64,000 bases of DNA from Imbricaverruca yamaguchii. Its lineage: Eukaryota > Arthropoda > Thecostraca > Neoverrucidae. Every line of letters starts with the position of its first letter. Position 1 is the first letter of the stretch. Position numbers and translations under genes: made by a program. This document shows, one piece after another, positions 33,350-43,923 of this stretch. Where the stretch lies: assembly GCA_034440575.1 (NCBI GenBank), contig JAOTOL010001339.1, positions 322,501 to 386,500 on the forward strand, given 5' to 3'. The notes under the pieces are model-generated. The model was given only the letters and a program-made list of their open reading frames with translations. It did not search any database and had not been told where the DNA came from.

Positions 33350-35230
33350 TTCTAGTTCGGTGGGCTTTTTTGCGGTCCTGTTGCCTTTACTTTTTCATGA
33401 ATGTGTTTTAGTTATCCAGCCTACTTTTGTGAGGGACGCAGTACATTTTTGAGACTTCGGCTCCTCCTGGGGATTGTTGTTGTCTTTTGTGCATCGATTA
33501 TTGTTTACTGGCGCGTTTCCAAAGACCCTGATGTCTATATTTAGTGTCCAATCTATTTGTTGTTATAGGACCGTGTCGTTTTTTTTTGTCGGACCAGCCT
33601 GTTGAGGCCCTCGTGAGGTCTCATAACCACAGTATGCTTTGAGGGCCTTCGGTTTGTTTCTTTAGAGATATCGGTGTGGGTAGCCACCATGAATTGATCA
33701 TATGTATTGTTTCAATGCATGTTTCAGGGCCCTGCCGCTTTTTGCAAGACTCGATGCGCTTCGGAGGGCCCGGTGCATTAGTGACCTTCCGTTGTGATCT
33801 TAGGGTTGCGCTGTTTATTTACGGCTGCTGACGCATGTTTGTCGCCCAGTATGGTTTTGTACTTTCCGGTATGCTTTATCTGGGCCCCAGATATATTTTT
33901 TCGAGCCTAGTTGCGATATTCCGACCCCACTCCAATGTTGTGATCTCGACACAATTTTTGGGATCTCTTCTGATTTTGCTTTAATGACTCATTTTTGGCC
34001 AGATTTTTCGGACCCGGGTGCCCTACTTTTGTGTCCCGTCGCGATTTTTCAAGCTCTGGTGCGCTTTTTAGGGGGCATATGATAACTTTTTTAAGGATCT
34101 GGTGTTCTGTTTGGTGTTGTAGAACGATTTTCCTGGCTCTGGCATATATTTTTTCCAAAATCCCTCCTTATTTGGAGGACTCCGGCTCGATTGCTTTTCA
34201 ATTCCTGATCAGATATCCGAGGCCACCATGTGCTTATTTGTGGCCCTCGACCCCAATTTTTGTGAGCCCCGAGGGGATTTTTGTGGAGGTCCGATCCCAA
34301 TTTTTGTGACTACCGACGGGAATTTTTAGTCTGGAACGCAATATTTGTGGGGGGAGGTCGGCGCTAATTCATGTGGCGCGTTGTACTAGGCAGGGGCCAG
34401 CGCGAATTTGGCAGGCCGTGGTGCACATTTTCTGGGCCCCGGCGCGACTTTCAGGGGTACGCTGCATTTATTTGGAGCTCCTAGGAGAATTCTGGTGGCG
34501 CCGACGCAAATTATGTGGGCCCAACGCGATTTTTTGGGTACTCCAGCTTGATTCTTGGGGTCCAGTCCCTCTCAGAAGCAACAAGACACTTGCCCCTTTG
34601 GTACACCACTGCGGCTGCTCAACGAGTTTTTTTTCAGCCGATAGCACCTTTCAGAGTGGAAGGGCTCTTTCCAAAGATTATGTCGGGACATGTTCCGAAT
34701 TTTTCGGTGCTCGGGTCGATTCGATCGAGTTTCAATGTGATTTTCCCGGGATCGAGTCATAGCATTTAAAACCCCTGCTCAATATATTATGCCACCGGTA
34801 AGATTATTCTGGTTTCCGGTGTGATACTTTTTTCGGTTCCCGACCAGATACGGGGCCCGACAAACTTCTGGGTCTTTAAATCGATTTTTGAGACCGCATT
34901 GACATTCCGGGTACGAAATGATTGTTGGGGGTAAGCTGTGTTTCTTGGGGCCCCCGCGCAACCTTTTAGCTCCCCAGCTTTACTTGAAAGGCTGCGATGT
35001 AACTTTTTGGGTTCAGTGCGATTTTTTTGGGGGGCAGCGTTATTTGTCCGTACACCTAGCGCGAGTTAAAGCGGTATCGACATGTGGTTGGTGGCCCACC
35101 ACGTTTTGTTGGCTATCGGCGCGTCGGGGCCTCAGGGTGATTTTTCATGTCTGGATTGATTTTTTGTTGCCCCGGCTTCATTTTTGGGTGATGGGGGTCT
35201 GGTGTAGATTTACATTCGCATGAATTCAAG
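33350..35230. repeat. Highly degenerate satellite-like array, unit about 30-36 bp
   Basis: A recurring phrase of the type 'ggcccCGgCGCgATTTTTgg' (GC-rich half plus T-run half) appears dozens of times with heavy divergence over about 1.9 kb, for example near 34250, 34290, 34435, 34515, 34960 and 35015. The regular alternation of a GC-rich block and a T-run sets it apart from the flanking DNA. I could not fix an exact period by eye. Confidence 0.6.
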
Positions 35231-35258
35231 TTATGTGCCAACGGTAGGTTAATTCGGT

Positions 35259-35586
35259 TCAAGGGTGAATCCAGCGGGCGGGGGAGACAATCCGGCCATG
35301 TCCTCTCCCAAAGGCTAAATGATGGGATGGCATGTCCCTTGCCCCCACCAGGTCAAACCGGAGGAGAATATTTACTACCGATAGGGTCCAGAAGCGAGGG
35401 CGGCGAAATCCGCCCACCCCTTCCGCTTTTGGACGATATCTCGTAGTCGTACAGTGATAAGGCAGGGCGTCGCCACCGGGGGAGCAGCGGGGAAATTCCC
35501 CCACTTTATGGAAGACCGAAAGCACCTCCCGATAACATATGTCCCCCCCCCTCCTATCCTATGACAATTTCTGGATCCGCCCGTGA
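35259..35586. mobile_element. Putative MITE, about 330 bp
   Basis: The left end 'tcaagggtgaatccag' and the reverse complement of the right end (tcacgggcggatccag) match at 12 of 16 positions. The right terminus 'ctggatccgccc' is a widely seen transposon end. The interior is GC-rich and non-coding. Confidence 0.5.
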
Positions 35587-35589
35587 TGA

Positions 35590-36680
35590 TATTGGGCATT
35601 ATGACGATTGGATATTCTGTGCGGTATACTGCTAGAATTGTCATTGGTCGTATACGTACAATTGCCATACGTATATCGGCGCTTACGTACATTTGCTTAC
35701 GTACATCTGCCATACGTACATTTGTCCTTATGTATATTTGTCCTAGAATCCGCACCAGTTGTATTATATGTTGGACATTCTTATATTCGATATTGTAACG
35801 TTTGGATATTCTGACCTCGTGTCGAATCAAAGGCCCTCCTCGAGGTGACTCATGCGTGTATGCTGCGCCGTGTATTATGTGCTGAATGGTGCTCAAGAGC
35901 GTCGTTGGTTTCTACAGCTGTGCATTATGAACCACCGCTGTGCCTATGATGCTTTATACGACTGTGTAATCCTTTCAACCGGTGTCGTAATGGAATATTA
36001 GGTACTTTGTTCCTGGCATGTTTACTTTGGTTCGAGATGACGTGTTTTGAACAATCGCAATAGAATGAATGATTCCCCAGGATTTTGGATGAGTTATCTT
36101 GCTTGTTTTTGTGGGGAGGGTGCACAAGAATGTTTATTCTGAAGATATGTCATGATTTGGAACATATAAGGGTGCATTTGTAGCTTGAGGTATTTTTTTT
36201 TTCTTGGGATTTCTTTTTCTCATGCAATGTTTGTGAATGTGCTTAACATGATGTAGAAATTTGTTTTGCCCAGAAATGCATGCTCACAGTTGGGAATCAA
36301 AATGACACTCAAAAAGCTGACTGGAGTTGGGTATTATAGCAAGCAAAGTAACATTCAAAACAAATAAAAATGTAACTGATAGAATTGCAGTTTTAGATAA
36401 GTTCTGATTTCTTCCAATTTCTTTTTTTAATGCAATGTTTATGAATGTGCTGAACATGATGTGACCACTTGTAAAGTCATAAAGTGTTCAGACTTAGCAG
36501 ATATTGTATAACAGAACACAGCATAAGTATTCACTTCACCTATGATTGTGTTACATGGTGTGTGTATCACAGCCTGTTGTGGTGAGCATGAGCATAAGGA
36601 TTATGCACATGAAGCTGTTGGAAATGAGACATGAATGTTTTACAAGCATGTGTTAAAAGTAAATGCTTCTTTGGGAAGGA
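35590..36680. other. AT-rich sequence with tacgtac-rich patch
   Basis: 35640-35760 is rich in 'tacgtaca/ttgc' phrases, a short degenerate repeat. The rest is non-genic as far as I can see; 'tttctttttctcatgcaatg' phrases recur at about 36205 and 36420, suggesting a diverged duplication of about 215 bases. Confidence 0.4.
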
Positions 36681-36684
36681 TGTT

Positions 36685-36852
36685 GAGGTAATCTTCAAGT
36701 ATTACCCCTCACACTTTCTTTTTATCAACAATGCATCTGAGTCACCATCAGCTGACTGTCAGTCAGCTGTTGGTGACATCACTCAAATGTATGGACACAC
36801 CTCCAGCTGGGTGCAAGGAATGACCCCATGGCATCACCAGGAATATATATAT

Positions 36853-36918
<66 letters not shown>

Positions 36919-37125
36919 GGTGAAAACCTAATCTAACCTAACTGAACACAGCCCTTATAAATATTCCTGGTGATACCCTTGGATCATTCAGTGCACCCAG
37001 CTGGGGTTGTGTCTTGGTATGTTTGAGTGGCATCACCAACAGCTGACTGGCAGTCAGCTGATGATAGCTTGGATACATTGTTGAGATAGAGGAAATGTGA
37101 GTGGCAATACTTGAAGAATACCAGG
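36685..37125. repeat. Long inverted repeat (about 160-bp arms) around an (AT)n tract
   Basis: 36685-36843 is the diverged reverse complement of 36961-37125. Both arms contain 'cagctgactg.cagtcagctg', 'ccagctgggtgca' and 'tcaccaggaatat' in matching order. Between them lie (AT)n (about 36845-36916) and 'acctaatctaacctaac'. This is a fold-back structure or palindromic AT-rich repeat. Confidence 0.9.
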
Positions 37126-37129
37126 TGTT

Positions 37130-38330
37130 GATTTGGTGTTCATGAAGTGGTATATTCCATTCTATTTCATGAATAATGTATCACTGGATGAGCAGCATGG
37201 TCACACCACTGCCCTGACAAAAGGCTGCTGCATGTAGCATGGGTGAAAACATAACAGGAAAAAATGACAATTCACCATAAAAGGCTGTTGCTACTGTGCA
37301 CTGTGCACCACTTTTCCCACAAGTCATTCATGGTTGTCTGCATCATTATTGCTACATATTCCCACCAGATGACTGAAATTATTTGCTGCCTCCAGAAAGA
37401 AACATACTATGTATGTCTTATAAAATAGCTGCTTTGTAATTCATGTTTGTATTATTTTTGGAGGATGGATGCCCACAAACCCTTTTCTTAGATTTGGTAT
37501 GCTGCATTTGGTGCACTTTTTGGTCACTCCCAAGGGTCAGTGCACCAGTTAACATTTTCCTCCAGGGGTTGATGCATCTTTTTACAACACCAGGAGTACA
37601 TGATGCACATTGTCCACCTGTCTGTTGTACTCTAAAGTCTGGCTGAAAGCTAGATATTTTCCCACATGTGGTAATTCCAGCAGGGAGAGCTGGGGGTTAT
37701 CCTGCATTCACTTGAAGCTTGCTCACAGTTGAAGGTTAGATTGCTTTGCTCTGATGGCAGCATATTGTACCAGTGTGAGATCAGTTTTGGATTACTAGTG
37801 GTTCTGGGTGGGTATCGCCAGATGCCTCACTTGGTGCCTGTTCATGTGGAGCATGTGCTACCCATTTGTCTGGAAATCATATATGATAACCAGCCAGATG
37901 GGTCTTTTTAGTGCTAAATGACCAATGCAGTCAATATGCCCTAGTGCTTAAATGACTTGGTCTTTGTACCCAAATGCATTCAGGATTGCAGCCAAATGTT
38001 CAATTGTTTTAGCATAGACAGTTCAGCATATTTCCATCTGACAAGAAGAAACAAATAGATTCAATCAAAATTTAGTGCCATCTTGCTTGCTCTTATGTAC
38101 AAATTTGATCAACCTGCCCACAGCAGTTCATCATGCATCATACTTGTATTCACATATTTAGTTACATACTTTTGTGCAGAATACCTAGGACAGCAAGTGA
38201 AGCAGTCCACACAAGCATTCAGCCAGATGGCTGTGTTGGCTGCCCCATATTGTGCATCAATCAAGCAATGTAATGTGTTGGCACTGTGTATGCATGGCAT
38301 GGGTTCACTGACCTAATTAACTGTTTCAGT
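37130..38330. other. AT-rich upstream region of the CCDC50-like gene
   Basis: No array or frame of interest. It presumably holds the promoter and/or 5' UTR exon of the gene that follows, but no core promoter could be assigned. Confidence 0.35.
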
Positions 38331-38354
38331 CAGGCATGATATGACTGCATCAGC

Positions 38355-38415
38355 ATGGAGCGCCAGCCAAAACCACCTACAGAGACCATGCCGCGGTCGG
38401 GCAAGGTCAGCGAAG
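38355..38415 (+). CDS. CCDC50: CCDC50-like exon 1 (start codon)
   Basis: ATG at 38355 is the first Met after an in-frame TGA at 38337. It encodes MERQPKPPTETMPRSGKVSE and one base, donor G|GTCAGT at 38416, phase 1. The tail SGKVSE continues as VVQEWLVKEDG in exon 2, matching the family's N-terminal motif. An acceptor-like 'aattaactgtttcag' ends at 38329, so a 5' UTR exon probably lies upstream. It stands out as GC-rich inside AT-rich DNA. The exon is too short to be obvious on its own; phase and motif continuity carry the call. Confidence 0.65.
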
Positions 38416-41400
38416 GTCAGTTCACTGCTCAGGCTAGCCACCACCACTTTGCAAATTAAATGTTGCTTTGTACTGCATGTGGTATAATTAAAACCCCATT
38501 TGTTTGACAGGCAGAACATTCCATTATTTGGGTACATAGCCTAAAAAGAAAAATGTTCACAGTGTGAACGAATGATGAACTGAACACATCTTGTGTGTAG
38601 TCATTGCCACTGGTGTTCCTGACGCTGCTGACTAGCCAGGAGTTGTATTATCATTGGTAGTGTGGACCAACTGTGTGTGTATAGTGATACCATGGACATA
38701 TAGCTGAGAGGTTCTCAGGCATGGTCAGCTGTCGTGGTCATGACTGCTGATGTTACTGATGCTGCTGTCTTGCTGGAAGCTGTATTGTCGTTGGCAGTAT
38801 GGACCAACTGTGTGTGTATAGTGGCACTGTGAACGTGATGTTCTCAGGTACATACAGCTGTCGTGGTGGCTACCACTGATGTTCCTGATCCTGCTGTATT
38901 GCTGGGAGCTGTTTGTTGTCAGGAGTGTGGACCAACTATGTGTGTGTGGTGACATCGTGGCAGTGTAACTGAGATATTCCCAGACACCATCAGCTGTCAC
39001 ACAGAGCACATGCTGCTCGGCCGTCGTGCTGTTTGCCTGTCTGACTTTGCTATTGTGATATTGTGCGGATATTGTGCTGATGTTGTGCATCTGATGGACT
39101 GTCACCTGCCAGCTCTGCTTATGTGCTGCTCAATAGTGCCATGTTATGACATACTGCACTGGGGTATGTTTGACTGTATGATTGGTGGTGTCTGTCTGAC
39201 TGTGTGGTTGGTGTGTGTCTGTCTGCCTGTATGGCTTGTGGTGTGTGTCTGGCTGTGGGGTCGGTGGTGTCAGTGCTTTCTGTGTTAGCGGTATCTAGCT
39301 GTGATGTCAGTAGTGTTTGGCTGTGGTGTTAGTGGTGTCTGGCTGTGGTGTTAATTGTGTTTGGCTGTGATGTCAGTAGTATCTGTCTGTGATGGTGGGG
39401 GCGTCTATGCATCTAGTTGTGATTTAGCAGATGCCTGACACTGGGTACTGTGGTGTCAGCACTGTTGTTATGTCACCACTGTCTGACTATGATGCATGCA
39501 TCTCATATTGTGGAGTTGGTAGTGTTTCTTGTGTCGATTTGTCGATCTATTGTCAGTGGTATGGGTGATAGGGTCGTGGTGTGAGCGATGTCGTAGCGTC
39601 AGCGGTGTCAATGTTGTCTCGTTATATCTGTCAGTGTGGTGTGAGTAGTGACGCTGTGGTGTCAGCAGTGTCGACGTTGTCTTATTATGTTATCTGCCTG
39701 TGGGTGTGGTGTAAGTAGTGACGCTGTGGTGTCCACGTTGTCTTATTATGTTATCTGTTTGGGTGTGTTGTGGTGACGCTGTGGTGTGGCGTGTCGATGT
39801 TGTCTCGTTATATCTGTCAGTGTGGTGTGAGTAGTGACGCTGTGGTGTCAGCAGTGTCGACGTTGTCTTATTGTGTTATCTGCCTGTGGGTGTGGTGTAA
39901 GTAGTGACGCTGTGGTGTCATCAATGTCCACGTTGTCTTATTATGTTATCTGTCTTTGGGTGTGTTGCGAGTGGTGACGCTGTGGTGTCAGCGGTGTCGA
40001 CGTTGTCTTGCTACCTTATCTGTCCGCGGGTGTGGTGTGGATGGTGACGCCGTGGTGTCAGCGGCGTGTGCCCGTGCTGCAGTGGTGCAGGAGTGGCTGG
40101 TGAAGGAGGATGGCGCGCTCGCGACGCGCCTTCAGAACGAAGAGATCTCCGAGCACTACCAGCAGAACCGCTACCGCAACGGCGTGATGCGCGCCGACGT
40201 GCCGTGCGCGCGCTCCGAGCAGCTCAAGGAGGACGAACAGGCCGCCTACATGCAGGCCCTGCAGGAGCAGAAGCTGTACGAACAGTGAGTAGGGACGCCG
40301 GCGTTTTATTCGATTCTGGGTGTGATCGGCAGTCCCAAGTTCTACGCCCAGTCTGGGGTGTGGCCCGCAGTACCTGGTGTGGCTGTCAGTCCCAGGTGTG
40401 ATCCTCAGTCATGTGTGTAGCCCTCATTCCAGGGTGTGACCCTCGGTACCAGGTGCGACCCTCAGTCCGGGATATGACCCTCATTCCTGAGTGTGATCAT
40501 CAGTCCAGGGTGTGACCCCCGGTCCCGGGTGTGACCTTCATTCCGGGATGTGCCCCTCATTCCTGAGTGCGACCATCAGTCCCGGGTGTGACCGTCAGTC
40601 CCGGGTGTGACCGTCATTCCCGCGTATGTGACCCGGCCCCCGTGTGACACAGATACGCCGCCGACGCCGACATCGCACGACGGCTGGCGCTGGAGGTGGA
40701 GACCGAGGAGGAGGCCGTCCGCCGCCGGCAGGAGCTGGACGACTTCCAGATGGCCGCCCGACTGCAGGAGGACGAGCGGGCGCGTCGGCGGCAGGACCGT
40801 GAGGAGAGACAGGTGACGTCGGCCAGCGCGCTCGTCCCCCCCCCCCCCCGTTCTCTGTCAGCTGGACTGACGACATGTGGTACGGGCAGAGCAGGCATGA
40901 CGCGTTGAAGTGGAAATTTACACTTCGTGACAACCTAGTTCGAGGTGTCCTTTGGGGAGAGTGGTGGGAGGCAGGGTCCCAGTTTAGTGCGGTATATGTT
41001 GATCTTTTTGCACACAGGCTAACGTTAATTAGTCTTATTATAATGTGTCATAGCCTGTTAGTATTTTGCTTTCCTTCCCCAGTGTCGATTGTTAATCTTT
41101 CGTGTGGTGAAAGGTATCGGACAAAGATGCGGAAACCCGCAATGATGTTGCAACACATATGAAGTTGAGTAAAGGTTTTAAAATTAGAACTATTGATATA
41201 ATTGTATAACATCGATGACATCATTGGCAATTAATGAACTTGGTAATTGTGTGTGCAGTTGATTGCCATTGTGTCAGGTACAATATAGCATGGAAGTAAC
41301 TCCACGACTTCAATTAGGGGATGAATAGCCTAGAGGTAAGTTGCTCGTCTCACAATCGAAAGGTTGTGGGTTCGAGTCTCACCTGTCGCTACTCTTCGCC

Positions 41401-43887
41401 CACGATCAATCGGCGTGAGAGATTAGCGACGCTACATGACTCAACGGTCGATGTGTCGTAAAACCAATAACCAACCAACCAACCAACGATTTCAATTATT
41501 CGCTCACTGGAAGTTACAATAAGCTCCTACAAAACATCAGTTTCTGCTTTCAGCTTGAAATTTCAAAACACTGCCATTTCCCTATCTTCACCATAGGCAA
41601 TCAAAGGTTGTCATTTCCCATCTTCACTATAACCATACCAAGACTGCCGCTTCCCTCTTCTTCACCGCAAGCGACCGATCGGGCGGGCGACTGTCGCGGT
41701 GGTGACGTGCGTGCGTGCCGCTGCAGGTGTCGCACGAGGCACGCATCCTGGGCCTGGAGGCGCCGGTGCGCGCGCTGCGGCTGTCGTCGCCGCCGGGCGC
41801 GGCGCGCGTCTACACGGACGAAGACCTGAGCGACCTGATGGCGCCGCCGCCGCTGCACGGCGAGTCGATGACCGAGGAGGACGTGCGCAGCTGGCAGGAG
41901 GAGCAGGACGAGGTGAGACTGCCGGTGCTGGGCTCGCTGGGGTGGCGGGACCTGGTGAGGGTCACTGGTGGTTCAAGGGGTGGCCAGAGCTGGTCACTGG
42001 TGAGCACTGAGGTGACCAGAGTAGCACGAGCTCAGAGCTGGTCATTGGTGCATGATCTCAGGTCATGTGGGAATGAAGGTTGACTATTGTATTGTTGGAT
42101 ATGCATTTCAGTTCACGCTTTGAACAACCTACTGCTAATTGTGTGCGAATTTCTTAGCTCTGTAAACTGGAATTTGTAGCGTATTCTCCTGCCGATTTTG
42201 TTTCTTAGCATACCATCTCCTTGCAGAGTAAGTGAGTAGTTTGAAAGCTGGTAGCTTTCGGTGAAAATAGGAACAGTTTCCCAAAGCCACATTGTCGATT
42301 GACTATGTGTGACGAAGTGGCTCGTACATGAGCCGTACTTCGCTGTATACCCAGATATGCCCAGAGCTGCACGGAGCGTGTGGGGTAAGCCGGTGTGGTT
42401 CCGTAAATCACGATACAGTACGAATAAATACACACCTCATCTGCCAAGGGTGCATTCCCCATTTCCTCACTCAGAAGTTTTTTTCTGGCGCTGCTTCGTG
42501 AGCTCGCATCTGTTCGCTGGTTGGCCAGACCCGACCTAGTGAGGCCAGAACCCGCCGTCTGGTAGGCACACAGCAGCGGTAAGACCGTTGTGACGGTGTG
42601 TCGCTATCGACAGGAGGTGGCGCGACTGCTGCAGGAGCAGGAGACTAAGCGGCGCGGCGATATCATGCCGCGCGACAGGGTGGCCGCCATCGAGGCTCAG
42701 GACCGCGAGCTGGCCAAGGTGCTGCAGGAGCAGGTGGGTCTGGCGAGGCGTTGTCACGTGACAAGGTGGCCGCCATCGAGACTCTCAACCCCCCCCGGGC
42801 CAAGGGGTTGGAGGTGGGTCTGGCGAGGCGTTGTCACGTGGCAAGGTGGCCGCCATCGAGGCTCAGGACCGCGAGCTGGCCAAGGTGCTGCAGGAGCAGG
42901 TGGGTCTGGCGAGGCGTTGTCACGTGGCAAGGTGGCCGCCATCGAGGCTCAGGACCGCAGCTGAGTGCTGCAGGACCGCCAGCTGGCCAAGGTGGATCGG
43001 TGACGTGAGCGTGGATATTTCGAGCTGGACGCCAGTGGCAGTCTGTGATGTGGTGGATATTTCGTATGCTTTAGAAGTTACTTGCTAGTGGAGCCAGCTA
43101 GATAGCCACTAGCATTCCATGCACCTTTGGGTATAGCCAGGGTTTCCATGAAGGAGTGGGAGAGTTAATAACAACATATAACAATAGCAAGTGGGTGTTT
43201 GCAGACACGGATAGAAGGTACAATAAAGATCGCATTGAGCTTGCTACGGGTATCGAATGCCACCGGGAGTGCATAGCACTTACAGCAAATAGAACATAAT
43301 GCATACAGCATTAACACGCTTCAGATCATGTGTTCCACTCTATAGTCTGCACATTAATTCACACGGGAAACCGTGCCCATTTACTGCAAGGGCGAGAACG
43401 GCCTGCCTGGACCTTGCTTGATATAGCCAAGAGGTGAAGTATACTATTTGTGAGCATGATTGTCCGCAACCACCACGTTTGGCTCGCTGGCAAGAGCCCT
43501 ATCGAGGAATTTCCGGCATTGATTGGCTTTGTATTTGCCAGGCCGTTGAATATACACTGTGCCTGTACTTTCTGTGGGGGGGAGGGTGTAACACCAAGTG
43601 AATGTTCAAGATTACTTTTGAAATGTTTTTTTCCTGGTGAACTTCCAGACATGGTCGGGGATTGCTCAAGCATGTCACTCTGTGTCGGACAGTTATCTGT
43701 GCAAAATGTATGCTCTGATGGGTAACCTCCTCAGTGCATCATATGGGTAGCCTATGGACGCTAAATGACCTTGTAGTCGGCGCGCCCTTAAGCCCAAATA
43801 ATAAATCAATATGGGTAACCTTCTCAGTACATGTTAGAGGGTAGGATCATGCAAGATATGTCCAGCTGTAGATGGTGATTGTGATGG

Positions 43888-43923
<36 letters not shown>

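Noticed and set aside
40091..40092. Alternative CCDC50 exon 2 acceptor 8 bases downstream
   Set aside because: It would be phase 0 and break continuity with exon 1, and it removes the conserved VVQ before EWLV.
41317..41400. Functional tRNA-Val gene
   Set aside because: No acceptor-stem pairing, sequence continues into a SINE body and repeats elsewhere; the same reasoning excludes tRNA-Lys at 5785-5955 and tRNA-Ser at 17284.
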